Assembly (NCBI RefSeq): GCF_034932105.1 | Contig: NZ_JAYGIG010000002.1 | Coordinates: 1-64,000 of the forward strand | DNA from: Leptothoe sp034932105 | Lineage (GTDB): Bacteria; Cyanobacteriota; Cyanobacteriia; Phormidesmidales; Phormidesmidaceae | Length of the DNA: 64,000 bases | Direction of reading: 5' to 3' | In this document: positions 26,674 through 35,602 of the stretch, in pieces | Numbering within the stretch: position 1 is the stretch's first letter | How the letters are laid out: each line of letters begins with the position of its first letter | Position numbers and translations under genes: made by a program | Notes under the pieces: generated by a model | Told to the model about the DNA's origin: nothing | What the model saw: only the letters and a program-made list of their open reading frames with translations | Database searches by the model: none

Positions 26674-26853
26674 ATGGAAGATCAAACTAAGAATATCCAG
26701 TCTGACGAGCAAGTGTCCGACGAGAAGCTATCAGAAGTTTCTGGTGGCAATAGCGTCCACAATACTCGTTTGGAGCATTTAGATAACCAGTCTAAGAGTG
26801 TCAAGGATATCCAGGAGACCCGTTTAGAGCATTTGGATAACCAATCTAAATAA
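26674..26853 (+). CDS. Double-glycine leader peptide with duplicated core (bacteriocin/RiPP-like)
   Basis: The peptide has 59 residues. The N-terminal 25 residues end in QVSDEKLSEVSGG, the acidic double-glycine leader seen in peptides that are trimmed and exported by C39-peptidase ABC transporters. The 34-residue remainder contains TRLEHLDNQSK twice (31-41 and 49-59) at an 18-residue period, with no Cys. ATG 26674 has TGAGGTG 7 bases upstream; an in-frame GTG at 26665 would overlap that site. The two core copies differ at five codons, all silent, which argues for selection on the peptide. No modification enzyme, immunity gene or transporter is adjacent, so the class of product is unknown. Confidence 0.7.
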   Translation: MEDQTKNIQSDEQVSDEKLSEVSGGNSVHNTRLEHLDNQSKSVKDIQETRLEHLDNQSK

Positions 26854-26884
26854 CTATCGCTGGGCCTATTTTAGGGTGCTGCTG

Positions 26885-27016
26885 GGGTACTAACTCAAAG
26901 CGGGATGTTTTTCCAAGGATAGTATTCAGAAATCAGAAGCCAGGAGTCAGGGTCTCACTGACTTCTGGCTCCGGATTCCTCACCTAGCTAGAATTTCCCG
27001 GCTTACGGTGATGCCT
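26885..27016 (-). mobile_element. Miniature inverted-repeat element, copy 3 (degraded, inverted)
   Basis: The element is 132 bp in the opposite orientation to the other copies. It starts GGGTACTAACTCAAAG and ends GGCTTACGGTGATGCCT, where the consensus would be GATACCC. No target duplication is visible. Its degraded end forms one arm of the hairpin past hisC. Confidence 0.75.
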
Positions 27017-27046
27017 TAGCTGGTTTGAACCACCAGCTAAGGCATC
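27010..27046 (-). terminator. Strong hairpin overlapping the hisC stop codon
   Basis: GATGCCTTAGCTGGT (27010-27024) is perfectly complementary to ACCAGCTAAGGCATC (27032-27046) with a seven-base loop. The hisC TAG (27037-27039) lies inside one arm. There is no T-run on the minus strand, so factor-independent termination is uncertain. Confidence 0.55.
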
Positions 27047-28089
27047 ATGCTTGCTAAGGCTTCTATGAGGATACGGTTTTCTTCATCGGTACCCACTGAA
27101 ATTCGTAGCTTGTCTTCTAACCTGGGTTGATTGAAGTAACGAATGAGAATTCCCCTCTCTTTTAGTGCTAGGTAAAGGGATTCGGCATTGTTTGTGCCGG
27201 GGGTGGCTAAGACAAAATTGCCATGGGACTCAAGGACTGAAAAACCTAGATGCTTTAAGTCTTGGGATAGCTTGGTGCGTGATGCTTTGACTTGGTTGGC
27301 ACGGGCAATTTTATAGGGTTGATCCCGAATGGCGGCGGCGGCTAGGGCCATTGCGATCTCATCCACATTATAACTATCCTTCACCTTAAACAGCCCCTGC
27401 AATAGGGTCGGATTTGCCAGGCCAAACCCGATCCGCAAACCCGCCAACCCATAGCCTTTGGATAGGGTGCGCAAGACAATCACGTTTTCAAACTCTTGCA
27501 CCAGGGATAGGGCAGAAAACTCAGCAAAATCCACATAAGCTTCATCAATGACAACCAGGCCAGCCACCTGTTGTGCCAGGGTACGCAAATCCCGTAACGG
27601 TACCATGTGGCCAGAAGGGCTATTGGGCGTTGCAATCAGGGTAATGGCGCCCTGGGCAGCCACCAGGTCCGCCATCGGCAATTGAAAGCTGTCAGGATAG
27701 GGCACCTCCACCACGGTGGCCGTTTGCATAGCTGCCAGTGTTTTATACAGCACATAGGAGGGAGCTGGATAAACAACTTTACGCCCTTGACCCTCAGCAC
27801 AGGCCCGGATTAACAAATTTAAGAGATCGTCGCTGCCATTTCCCACAATGATCCAATCCTTAGGCACCTGTAAGGTATCGCTAATGGCTTGGCAAAACTC
27901 TTTGGCATAGGGATCGGGATACCGCCTGAGATTGTCAACCTCTAGGGATTGGAGTGCCGCTTTGACCTGGGGCGAAGGCGGATAGGGGTTTTCATTACTG
28001 TTGAGCTTGATGATCTGGCTGCCCCGAGGGGGCTGTTCACCAGGCACATAGCCCGTCATGGCATCAACCGCAGAACGAAAGTAACCCAT
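27037..28089 (-). CDS. hisC: Histidinol-phosphate aminotransferase
   Basis: The protein has 350 residues, fold-type I PLP aminotransferase. The substrate region is KLNSNENPYPPSP, the PLP Asp region is VVIDEAYVDFAE, and the catalytic Lys is in RTLSKGYGLAGLRIG. It converts imidazole-acetol phosphate to histidinol phosphate in histidine synthesis. The start at 28089 (MGYFRSAVDAMTGYVPG) fits the family; a start at 28149 adds a hydrophobic 20-residue extension not expected for this cytosolic enzyme. It is divergent from the next gene. Confidence 0.93.
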   Translation of the reverse strand: MGYFRSAVDAMTGYVPGEQPPRGSQIIKLNSNENPYPPSPQVKAALQSLEVDNLRRYPDPYAKEFCQAISDTLQVPKDWIIVGNGSDDLLNLLIRACAEGQGRKVVYPAPSYVLYKTLAAMQTATVVEVPYPDSFQLPMADLVAAQGAITLIATPNSPSGHMVPLRDLRTLAQQVAGLVVIDEAYVDFAEFSALSLVQEFENVIVLRTLSKGYGLAGLRIGFGLANPTLLQGLFKVKDSYNVDEIAMALAAAAIRDQPYKIARANQVKASRTKLSQDLKHLGFSVLESHGNFVLATPGTNNAESLYLALKERGILIRYFNQPRLEDKLRISVGTDEENRILIEALASMMP

Positions 28090-28255
28090 AGCAAACCTAG
28101 AAATACATAAACCTAGAAATACATCACAAAGCAAGATCAGGGCAGCCACGCCCAGGAGAATCAGCCATGATCAACGGCTTGAATGCCAGGAACTAACATC
28201 ATGGCGATATGTCATGATAAAACGAGCCGATCGGTCCAAGAGGACGGGTAAAGGA

Positions 28256-29161
28256 ATGAAGATTTTTTACTATCGTCGTCGGGATGGTCAGCCCAACTTT
28301 GGTGACGAGCTTAACACTTGGCTGTGGCCCCAGTTCCTCCCAGACTTCTTTGATGACGATGGTACAACTCAGTTTATCGGCACCGGTACCCTCATTAACC
28401 ACCGCCTACCCGAACGCACCACTGACGCAAAACGCCTGATTATCTTTAGCAGTGGTGCCGGTTATGAGAAAACATTACCCACCATTCCTTCCCACTGGCA
28501 GATCGCCTGCGTGCGGGGACCTCTGTCGGCTAAGCGTCTCCAACTCCCCCGCCAAAAAGCCATTACCGATGGCGGCATTTTAGTGCGACGTTGTTTTACC
28601 CCGACAGGTCAGAAAAACAATGCCTACGCCTTCATGCCCCACATTCACCATGCCAACTTTGCCAATGTTGCCTGGAAGACATTGTGCGCAGATATGGGCA
28701 TTGGCTATATTGATCCCCGTTGGCCCGTTGAGCAAATTCTCCAGGCCATTAGTCAGACAGAGGTTCTATTGGCCGAAGCGATGCACGGGGCCATTGTGGC
28801 AGATGCTCTTAGAACAGCTTGGATTCCAGTGATCACCAGCCCTAGAATTCTCAGGTTTAAATGGCAGGACTGGTGTGCCTCCATCGGCGTGCCCTATCGA
28901 CCCTGGCAGTTGTTACCGCTACCGGAGTATCCCAAATATGCGCGGGGTTTGCGGTCGTCACTCCAGGCTAGCTGGCTATGGACCCAATGGGGACGGCAGA
29001 CTCTGGGGCAGCCCGTGACACTGTTGAGCCGATCGACCGCAGACAGCATGGCTCGTGTAATTAGCCATGGACAGCCCACATTAAGTAAAGACATTACCCT
29101 AGAACGATTAACCACCCAGTTGGAAGAATCATTAAGCGCTTTGAAACAGCCAGGGATTTAA
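28256..29161 (+). CDS. Polysaccharide pyruvyl transferase family protein
   Basis: The protein has about 301 residues from ATG 28256. It begins MKIFYYRRRDGQPNFGDELN, the typical N-terminus of this family, with IGTGTLINHRLP, SSGAGYEK, CVRGPLSAKRL and TDGGILV further on, and a second-half motif VLLAEAMHGAIVADALR. Family members transfer pyruvate ketal groups to cell-surface sugars. The acceptor here is unknown and no glycan cluster surrounds it. An in-frame ATG at 28214 is an alternative start: the AAGGA before 28256 is too close to serve as its ribosome binding site. Confidence 0.8.
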   Translation: MKIFYYRRRDGQPNFGDELNTWLWPQFLPDFFDDDGTTQFIGTGTLINHRLPERTTDAKRLIIFSSGAGYEKTLPTIPSHWQIACVRGPLSAKRLQLPRQKAITDGGILVRRCFTPTGQKNNAYAFMPHIHHANFANVAWKTLCADMGIGYIDPRWPVEQILQAISQTEVLLAEAMHGAIVADALRTAWIPVITSPRILRFKWQDWCASIGVPYRPWQLLPLPEYPKYARGLRSSLQASWLWTQWGRQTLGQPVTLLSRSTADSMARVISHGQPTLSKDITLERLTTQLEESLSALKQPGI

Positions 29162-29276
29162 TCATGGATCGTAGGTTGGTCTAGGGAAGTTTTAAGAGTT
29201 TATAACTTCGATAAAAATCACCATGATTTGATTTTGCTTGGCTAGACTGGAACAAAACCAGATTTTTATTACATCC

Positions 29277-30113
29277 ATGGCGCTGATCGCTTTTTCCCAA
29301 CATGTTCGATGTCGGTTGTCCATGGCTATGTTCTTGTCCTTGGGATTCTGGCATGCCCCAGCCCAGGCGGCGACCTTGAGGTTAGAGAACCTGACCTTTA
29401 GTGAAAGGGCGGGGGACTTTACCATTACAGGGGGCGAAAGAACTGCAGATGCCCTCCGGGTCTTTCAAGATGTGACCGGGCCCAATGTAGACCTGTTTAT
29501 GTCCATTCAAGGACTATTGAGCGCCGACTTAATCGGGTTTAGGTTTGAATCCGTGCTCACCAATCGCACCAATACCCCCTGGGTGTTCTTTGACCATGAG
29601 CTACAGGAACAATTTGGGGTGGTCAGTCCGGAGGAAGATGGTCTGTCCTTTGCCCAAGGCTTTAGGTCGGAAAGACCGGTGTCCAATCGATTTTCCAGCG
29701 TTGATGAAGTCACCGATGTGCGAGACTTTGTCAATTTTTCTAGGGGGGTGGTAAATCCAAATGAGACGGTTACCTTTCGTTATTTCATTTTGGATAATGC
29801 CCCCAATGATCTGTTTTTCCTGAGGCAGCGGCCTAATTTTGCCTCAGGTGGTGTGGGCTTGGTCACGGTACCGCCGGTTACCCCTCCCCCGGTTGTCACT
29901 CCACCCGACCCGCCCGACCCAGTAGTTACCCCCCCACCCGTTACACCCCCTGCCCCCGTAACTGAGGTAGAGGAGGTTCCTGACCCAGTGGTGGTACCAG
30001 ATCCCGTCCCAGCGCCTGTTGCGACAGTTCCAGAGCCCAACGTATTGGTGGGTTTACTGGGGTTGCTGGGGGTGAGATTATGGCGACGACGAGGGCGTTC
30101 TATAGATGCCTAG
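29277..30113 (+). CDS. PEP-CTERM sorting-domain protein
   Basis: The protein has 278 residues. It has a signal peptide (MALIAFSQHVRCRLSMAMFL then LGFWHAPAQA), a beta-rich domain of about 160 residues with no recognised family, a Pro/Val/Asp-rich linker (TPPPVVTPPDPPDPVVTPPP and more), and a C-terminal PEP-CTERM tripartite tail: VPEPNVLVGLLGLLG plus RLWRRRGR. PEP-CTERM tails direct export and processing by an exosortase. The start is uncertain; frames from 29238 or the Met at about 29322 are possible. The exosortase is not in the window. Confidence 0.82.
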   Translation: MALIAFSQHVRCRLSMAMFLSLGFWHAPAQAATLRLENLTFSERAGDFTITGGERTADALRVFQDVTGPNVDLFMSIQGLLSADLIGFRFESVLTNRTNTPWVFFDHELQEQFGVVSPEEDGLSFAQGFRSERPVSNRFSSVDEVTDVRDFVNFSRGVVNPNETVTFRYFILDNAPNDLFFLRQRPNFASGGVGLVTVPPVTPPPVVTPPDPPDPVVTPPPVTPPAPVTEVEEVPDPVVVPDPVPAPVATVPEPNVLVGLLGLLGVRLWRRRGRSIDA

Positions 30114-30167
30114 GGTGAGAGATGCCTAAGGTGAGCAGATGACTTTCCCCAGAGCTAGAGGTAAATA

Positions 30168-32210
30168 ATGCTGACATTTGGGCGAGAACTTTGTGGCGAC
30201 TTGGCTACGGCTGAATCGCGAGAATGGCTGGTGGCCAATGGCATTGGTGGCTATGGAGCGGGCACCGTGGCCGGGACATTGACTCGGCGCTACCACGGTT
30301 TGTTGGTGGCGGCTCTGCAGCCACCCCTGGGGCGGACGTTATTGGTGACTAAACTGGAGGAAACCCTATATCGGGAAAGGTATTGGGACAAACCCTATGA
30401 CCTGACTACTAACCGCTGGATAGACGGCAGCGTTGGGCCTAAAGGGTATCGATTGATGGAGAGTTTTCGGCTGGAGGGTACCACCCCGGTATGGACCTTT
30501 GCCCTGGGGGATACCCGTTTGGAAAAGCGGATCTGGATGGAACCGGGGGCCAACACCACCTATGTGCGATATAAATTGCTGGGGAGTGAGGGCCTGGGGA
30601 CCGTGGAATTGTCCTTGCGGGCCTTGGTGAACTACCGAGACTACCATGGCAACACCCAGGGAGACGGTTGGCAGATGGAGACGGGGCGGGTGCCCCAGGG
30701 GGTTTCTGTCCATGGGTTTGCTGGGGCTGTGCCCTATTATCTGTTGAGCGATCGCGGGGAATTTGACCTCCACCATGATTGGTATCAGGGGTTTAGTCTC
30801 CCCCTGGAGCGCTATCGAGGCTTGAACGACCGAGACGATCATCTGTGTGCTGCTAGTTTAGCGGTGGCATTAGCACCGGGGGAATCCCTGCTGTTGGCGG
30901 CCAGTACGGTGCCCGATCCATGCCTCGATGGGGAGCAAGCCCTGGCCCGACGGGTGGCCTATGAACAACAGCTTTTGGTACAGGGGATGGCGAGGACAAC
31001 AGCTTTTTCTGGAAAATTTGAGCCGCCGCTGGATCAAATGCCGCTGATGCCTGCTACGGAACCATTACAACAGCTGATTTTGGCGGCGGATCAGTTTATT
31101 GTGGATCGCCCCCTGGTGGGGGCACCGGAGGGTAAAACGGTGATTGCCGGATACCCGTGGTTTGGGGACTGGGGCCGGGATACGATGATCAGTTTGTCAG
31201 GGCTCACCCTAGGGGCTGGGCGTCCCACCATTGCTCGTACCATTATTCGTACCTTTGCCCGCTATTTGGATCAGGGGATGTTGCCCAATCTGTTTCCCGA
31301 TGCAGGGGAAACCCCTGAGTACAACACGGTGGATGCAATCCTCTGGTACTTTGAGGCGATTCGGGCCTATTACGAAGCGACCCAGGATGAGACTCTGCTG
31401 GAGGAGATTTGGCCTGAGCTGACGGCGGTGATCGATTGGCACCAGCGGGGCACTCGCTACAACATTCACCTGGACAGTGATGGGTTGATCTATGCCGGGG
31501 AACCTGGGGTACAGCTCACCTGGATGGATGCGAAAGTGGGGGATTGGGTGGTTACCCCTCGCATCGGTAAACCCGTCGAAATCAGTGCCCTTTGGTACAA
31601 TGCCCTGCGCTGTATGGAACAGTTTGCGGGGGTGTTTGGGAAACCGGCCCAGGATTATAAAACCTTGGCCCAGCATACGCTGACGGGGTTTCAACGGTTT
31701 TGGCAGGGGGCCTACTGCTACGACGTGTTGGATGGGCCGGACGGGGATGATGGGGCGTTGCGGCCCAATCAAATTTTTGCGGTGTCGTTAGCGTTTGCTG
31801 GGGGAGATTCGGAGGGTGCCCTCCTAAGGCGGGCGCAACAGCGTGCCGTGGTGGAGATTTGCGGGCGGGAACTGTTAACCTCCCATGGGTTGCGATCGCT
31901 AGCTCCATCCCATCCCCAATACATCGGTACCTATGGCGGCAGTCCGCTCCAGCGGGACGGTGCCTATCACCAGGGCACCACCTGGGGTTGGCTCCTGGGA
32001 CCCTATGCTGAGGCCCATTATCGGGTACACCAGGATGCAGCTCAGGCTCGAGCCTTACTGACGCCCCTGGTGCAACATCTCCACGGTGGGTGTGTGGGGA
32101 CCCTGGGGGAGATCTTTGATGGGGATGCCCCCATGGCCCCTAAGGGGTGTTTTGCCCAGGCGTGGACCGTGGCGGAGGTGTTGAGAGTGTGGCGGTTGTT
32201 GGCGTCCTAG
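30168..32210 (+). CDS. Amylo-alpha-1,6-glucosidase / glycogen debranching enzyme
   Basis: The protein has 680 residues. It has an N-terminal GDE domain (EWLVANGIGGYGAGTVAGT then LTRRYHGLLVAAL) and a C-terminal (alpha/alpha)6 glucosidase domain with GYPWFGDWGRDTMISLSGL, NTVDAILWYFEAI, GVQLTWMDAKVGDWVVTPR and TWGWLLGPYAEA. It removes alpha-1,6 branches during glycogen use. ATG 30168 has GAGGT just upstream. The length is normal for the bacterial/archaeal form. Confidence 0.92.
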   Translation: MLTFGRELCGDLATAESREWLVANGIGGYGAGTVAGTLTRRYHGLLVAALQPPLGRTLLVTKLEETLYRERYWDKPYDLTTNRWIDGSVGPKGYRLMESFRLEGTTPVWTFALGDTRLEKRIWMEPGANTTYVRYKLLGSEGLGTVELSLRALVNYRDYHGNTQGDGWQMETGRVPQGVSVHGFAGAVPYYLLSDRGEFDLHHDWYQGFSLPLERYRGLNDRDDHLCAASLAVALAPGESLLLAASTVPDPCLDGEQALARRVAYEQQLLVQGMARTTAFSGKFEPPLDQMPLMPATEPLQQLILAADQFIVDRPLVGAPEGKTVIAGYPWFGDWGRDTMISLSGLTLGAGRPTIARTIIRTFARYLDQGMLPNLFPDAGETPEYNTVDAILWYFEAIRAYYEATQDETLLEEIWPELTAVIDWHQRGTRYNIHLDSDGLIYAGEPGVQLTWMDAKVGDWVVTPRIGKPVEISALWYNALRCMEQFAGVFGKPAQDYKTLAQHTLTGFQRFWQGAYCYDVLDGPDGDDGALRPNQIFAVSLAFAGGDSEGALLRRAQQRAVVEICGRELLTSHGLRSLAPSHPQYIGTYGGSPLQRDGAYHQGTTWGWLLGPYAEAHYRVHQDAAQARALLTPLVQHLHGGCVGTLGEIFDGDAPMAPKGCFAQAWTVAEVLRVWRLLAS

Positions 32211-32305
32211 TTTTTTTCTAGATTTTTTTTCTAGATTTCTTGGCGGCCTTAACTCTTTAGCCCCCACTCTTTAAACTAAGCTAAACGCCCATTACCCCCT
32301 CCCCC

Positions 32306-33496
32306 ATGCACAGCCAAATTAAAGCCATCACAGAAAAAATTACCCCGCGTCTAATCGACATTCGCCGTCACCTCCATGCCTACCCAGAACTCAGCGGCCA
32401 GGAATATAAAACCGCCGCCTACGTTGCTGGGGTGATGTCGTCCTACGGATTACATGCGCAGGAAATGGTGGGTAAAACTGGGGTAGTGGTGAATCTGGAG
32501 GGCCAGGGCACCCGATCTGACATATTGGCCGTGCGCACGGATATGGACGCTCTGCCCATCCCGGAACAGGTGGATCTGCCCTTTGCCTCTAAAAATCAGG
32601 GCATTATGCACGCCTGTGGCCACGATGTGCACACCACGGTCGGACTGGGCACCGCTATGGTATTGGCGGAACTGACGGAACACCAACCCTTTGCGGGCAC
32701 CACCCGGTTTTTGTTTCAGCCTGCCGAGGAAACGGTGCAGGGGGCCAAATGGATGATCGCCGATAATGTACTGAAGGACGTGGCGGCCATTTTTGGGGTG
32801 CATGTGTTTCCCACTATTCCGGCAGGGAAGGTGGGTCTGCGGCGGGGGGCGCTGACGGCGGCGGCGGATGATTTGGAAATTGTGATTCTGGGGGAGTCGG
32901 GCCACGGTGCCCGCCCCCATGAAGCGATTGATGCGATTTGGGTAGCCTCCCAGGTGATCACGACCCTGCAGCAGTCCATCAGTCGACGGCTCAATCCCCT
33001 GCACCCGGCTGTGGTGTCCATTGGCAAAATCTCTGGGGGAAAAGCGGCCAATGTCATTGCTGACCGGGTGGTGATGCAGGGCACGGTGCGATCGCTACAG
33101 CCCGATACCTATGAAAAGCTACCCACCTGGATCGAGGACATTGTGGCGGGGGTGTGTGCCATGCACGGCGCTAAGTATGAACTCAACTATCAGCGTCGAG
33201 TGGCCTCGGTGATCAATACGGATTACTTAGTGGAAATTGTGGCCCATGCGGCCCAGAGTATCTTGGGGGATGACGGCATCGAGTGGATCGCTGAACCCTC
33301 AATGGGTTCAGAGGATTTTGCCATCTATACCGAGCGGGTGCCGGGGAATATGTTTCGCCTGGGGGTGGGGTTTGCGGACCGACCGAACCATCCCCTGCAC
33401 CATCCTAAGTTTGAAGTGGATGAGGCTGCGATCGCAACCGGCGTCCTCACCATGGCCACCAGCGTTTACGAATACTGGCAACAGGTGCAGGGTTAA
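32306..33496 (+). CDS. M20-family amidohydrolase (N-acyl amino acid hydrolase type)
   Basis: The protein has 396 residues. The M20D metal-binding motifs are in order: VRTDMDALPI, MHACGHDVHTTVGLGTAM, QPAEETVQGAKWMI, GVHVFPTIPAGKVG, GHGARPHEAIDAI and PSMGSEDFAIYTERVPGN. Such enzymes hydrolyse N-acyl or indole-conjugated amino acids. The exact substrate cannot be told from sequence. It lies 95 bases after the debranching gene on the same strand and is convergent with the CBS gene. Confidence 0.92.
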   Translation: MHSQIKAITEKITPRLIDIRRHLHAYPELSGQEYKTAAYVAGVMSSYGLHAQEMVGKTGVVVNLEGQGTRSDILAVRTDMDALPIPEQVDLPFASKNQGIMHACGHDVHTTVGLGTAMVLAELTEHQPFAGTTRFLFQPAEETVQGAKWMIADNVLKDVAAIFGVHVFPTIPAGKVGLRRGALTAAADDLEIVILGESGHGARPHEAIDAIWVASQVITTLQQSISRRLNPLHPAVVSIGKISGGKAANVIADRVVMQGTVRSLQPDTYEKLPTWIEDIVAGVCAMHGAKYELNYQRRVASVINTDYLVEIVAHAAQSILGDDGIEWIAEPSMGSEDFAIYTERVPGNMFRLGVGFADRPNHPLHHPKFEVDEAAIATGVLTMATSVYEYWQQVQG

Positions 33497-33506
33497 ACGG
33501 ATGAGC

Positions 33507-34742
33507 TTACCCCTCCAATGCCGACTGTGCTTTCTGGAGTGATTTCAACGCCCCATCGATCAATGTTTGCCGCTCATGTAACGGCAGATCGGCCCCATTC
33601 GATAAACTCAACAGCTTTGTTTCCACATCAAACATCAGATCCGTCAGCCGCTCTGTGGCCCTGGGTCTTACTACCCCAGGTTGGGCCGACGATGAGCCAT
33701 TCCCAATCTGATGCAGCGTTTGCTGCATGCTTTCAATAATGCCGTACATCTCAATCGGGTCAAACAGCTTCAGCAAGCTAGTCTGAGTCACAATACCCAA
33801 ACCACTACCCCAGTTCCAAGACACCACCAAACGACGCACCCGACGAGTTTGCATTTCCTGGTGCGCTGTCCACAACGAATCCGTCGGCTCCAATAAAAAC
33901 AGTGGCGCACTCATCACATCCTGGGCTGTCAATCGCCGTAGATCTAACTCTAGGGCCTGAAACTGAACCAGGTCCCGCTCCGTAACAATGCCCATGGGAG
34001 TAAACGCCTGCAGTTCATCACTAGGCGTCTGCTGGGACTCCACTTCCACGATCACCACACAGCTCACCCGATGGGTTGCCATCTGCCGAGCTAGCTCGAT
34101 CACCGACGTATCAGGCCCGGCATGAATCACATTGCTCGACATCACATCCGCCACCCGCCGCATCTTGAGCAAGTTCGCCGGACGCAACACCCGCCGGATA
34201 CTCCCCGGAGTCACAATCCCCACCAGGCGATCCTGCTCATCCACAATGGGCAAATGTCGAATCCGATAACGGCGAAACAAAAATAAAACCGCAAAAATAT
34301 CTTGAAAGGCAGATTGCTGTAGGGTTTTAACCGGCGATGTCATCACATCCGCCACGGTCAGCGGTCCCAGATCAACGTTATCCGCCATCAACCTGACAAT
34401 GTCGCGCTCGGTGAAAATGCCAACAATCTCCTCATCCTCAACCACCAAGGCACAGCTTGCCTGGCGACTCTGGGCATCGGGGACCTCGGTTAAACCACAG
34501 TTACTCCACACCGCCCCAATCGCTCCAATTGCCCGACTCAACGGCCAGTCAGGAGTCACCTTCAGCACCTGACGATCAATCGCATCCGCCATCATCGGAG
34601 TGACGGCCTGCAAAGCATCCGCACTCGCTCCAGGATCCGCCTCGTGATCAGCATCCGTAATCCCTGCAAAATCTACCCCGTGATCATCAGCACCACTAGG
34701 CCCAGACGTCGATGCTAAATTCAAAGCCTTGTTAAAGGTCAT
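33507..34742 (-). CDS. Four-CBS-domain protein
   Basis: The protein has 411 residues with two CBS pairs. CBS1 includes CALVVEDEEIVGIFTERDIV; CBS2 TVADVMTSPVKTL and RYRIRHLPIVDEQDRLVGIV; CBS3 RVADVMSSNVIHA and THRVSCVVIVEV, then MGIVTERDLVQ; CBS4 TAQDVMSAPLFLLEP and RRVRRLVVSW, then LGIVTQTSLL. CBS pairs bind adenine nucleotides and regulate partners. No enzymatic domain is attached, and the last 70 residues look helical. In cyanobacteria such proteins are often fused to PAS or kinase domains; this one is stand-alone. Confidence 0.88.
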   Translation of the reverse strand: MTFNKALNLASTSGPSGADDHGVDFAGITDADHEADPGASADALQAVTPMMADAIDRQVLKVTPDWPLSRAIGAIGAVWSNCGLTEVPDAQSRQASCALVVEDEEIVGIFTERDIVRLMADNVDLGPLTVADVMTSPVKTLQQSAFQDIFAVLFLFRRYRIRHLPIVDEQDRLVGIVTPGSIRRVLRPANLLKMRRVADVMSSNVIHAGPDTSVIELARQMATHRVSCVVIVEVESQQTPSDELQAFTPMGIVTERDLVQFQALELDLRRLTAQDVMSAPLFLLEPTDSLWTAHQEMQTRRVRRLVVSWNWGSGLGIVTQTSLLKLFDPIEMYGIIESMQQTLHQIGNGSSSAQPGVVRPRATERLTDLMFDVETKLLSLSNGADLPLHERQTLIDGALKSLQKAQSALEG

Positions 34743-34875
34743 GGGGGATGTAACAAATAAATAGCATCAAACCCATTCAAATATAGACGTTGGCCAGCCT
34801 TTAGATATATAGTCAGAAATGTAACAGCATATATACCTCAAACTGTGACCACATAAGCATTCCGGAGGCTTTAGG

Positions 34876-35244
34876 TTATGCCTGATCTGATGGGTTCAAT
34901 GGGGGAGCAGGCTCAGGCATGTTGGTCATTCTAGTTTTTTTCCCATAAAGCCGGTCTAGAACACGCTTAACAGATATTCGTTGCCAGTCTCGACCTCGCT
35001 TAGTTTTATAGCCTTGGGTATTCATCCAATTAGCTATTTGCTGCAGCGATTTCCCAGACTTATGATGACGGCGAATCAGCTCAATAATTTGCTGTTCCTG
35101 ATCATCAGTGACCAAGTTGCCATCAACTGATTTTTCTCCAAACGCAGGAGAGCCATAGCCAGCATAGCCCCCTTGGGCTGCTTTACTAAGCCTTCCTAGT
35201 TCTAGTCTTTCCCAAATAGAGTTTTTTGAAAAGTCAGCAGACAT
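34876..35244 (-). CDS. Small recombinase-domain-like protein
   Basis: The protein has 122 residues from ATG 35244 (MSADFSKNSIWERLELGRLS). The central part GYGSPAFGEKSVDGNLVTDD, then IIELIRRHHKSGKSLQQIA then WMNTQGYKTKRG then WQRISVKRVLDRL, resembles the Recombinase domain that follows the catalytic domain in large serine recombinases. The catalytic resolvase domain is absent. Similar stand-alone proteins occur in cyanobacteria (recalled, not checked). It may bind DNA; no function is claimed. Confidence 0.7.
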   Translation of the reverse strand: MSADFSKNSIWERLELGRLSKAAQGGYAGYGSPAFGEKSVDGNLVTDDQEQQIIELIRRHHKSGKSLQQIANWMNTQGYKTKRGRDWQRISVKRVLDRLYGKKTRMTNMPEPAPPLNPSDQA

Positions 35245-35602
35245 GGGCAATTCAGATAACGGCAACAAATGTCAACACATAGGGAACCCAACGGTTCCAG
35301 CATATCGGGATTTGGGGTTAGGTGTTGCTAGTAGCCTAGCAAATTTAACCGGCAGTCTGGACTTCCCCCTATTCGAGTTGAAAAAAATAGCTGTATTTTC
35401 ACATAAAGGAGACTATTCTGTGGCTACTTATTAAAGTGACGCTAGGGGATGAAGCGGGCCCACAGCAGGTCATAGATGTAACCGATGGCCAATAATTTTT
35501 GACACCGAGCAGGGTGATGATGGTCTGCCCCAACACTCCTACAGTGCTGGAGGCCGATACCCCCATCGCCCCATGACCGATGCCATAGACTGGCCCCCGA
35601 TC
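35245..35602. other. Gap with a possible decayed minus-strand frame
   Basis: There is no intact gene. On the minus strand, one frame from about 35600 to 35440 is open and reads GPVYGIGHGAMGVSASSTVG followed by VLGQTIITLLG, a hydrophobic pattern that could come from a lost membrane protein. No start codon or family could be assigned. Confidence 0.3.

Noticed and set aside
28256..29161. Polysaccharide pyruvyl transferase as the partner enzyme of the double-glycine peptide
   Set aside because: It is separated by hisC on the opposite strand and the family acts on glycans; no support beyond proximity.
34876..35244. Recombinase-like gene as an active site-specific recombinase
   Set aside because: The catalytic serine resolvase domain is absent and no attachment-site repeats were seen.
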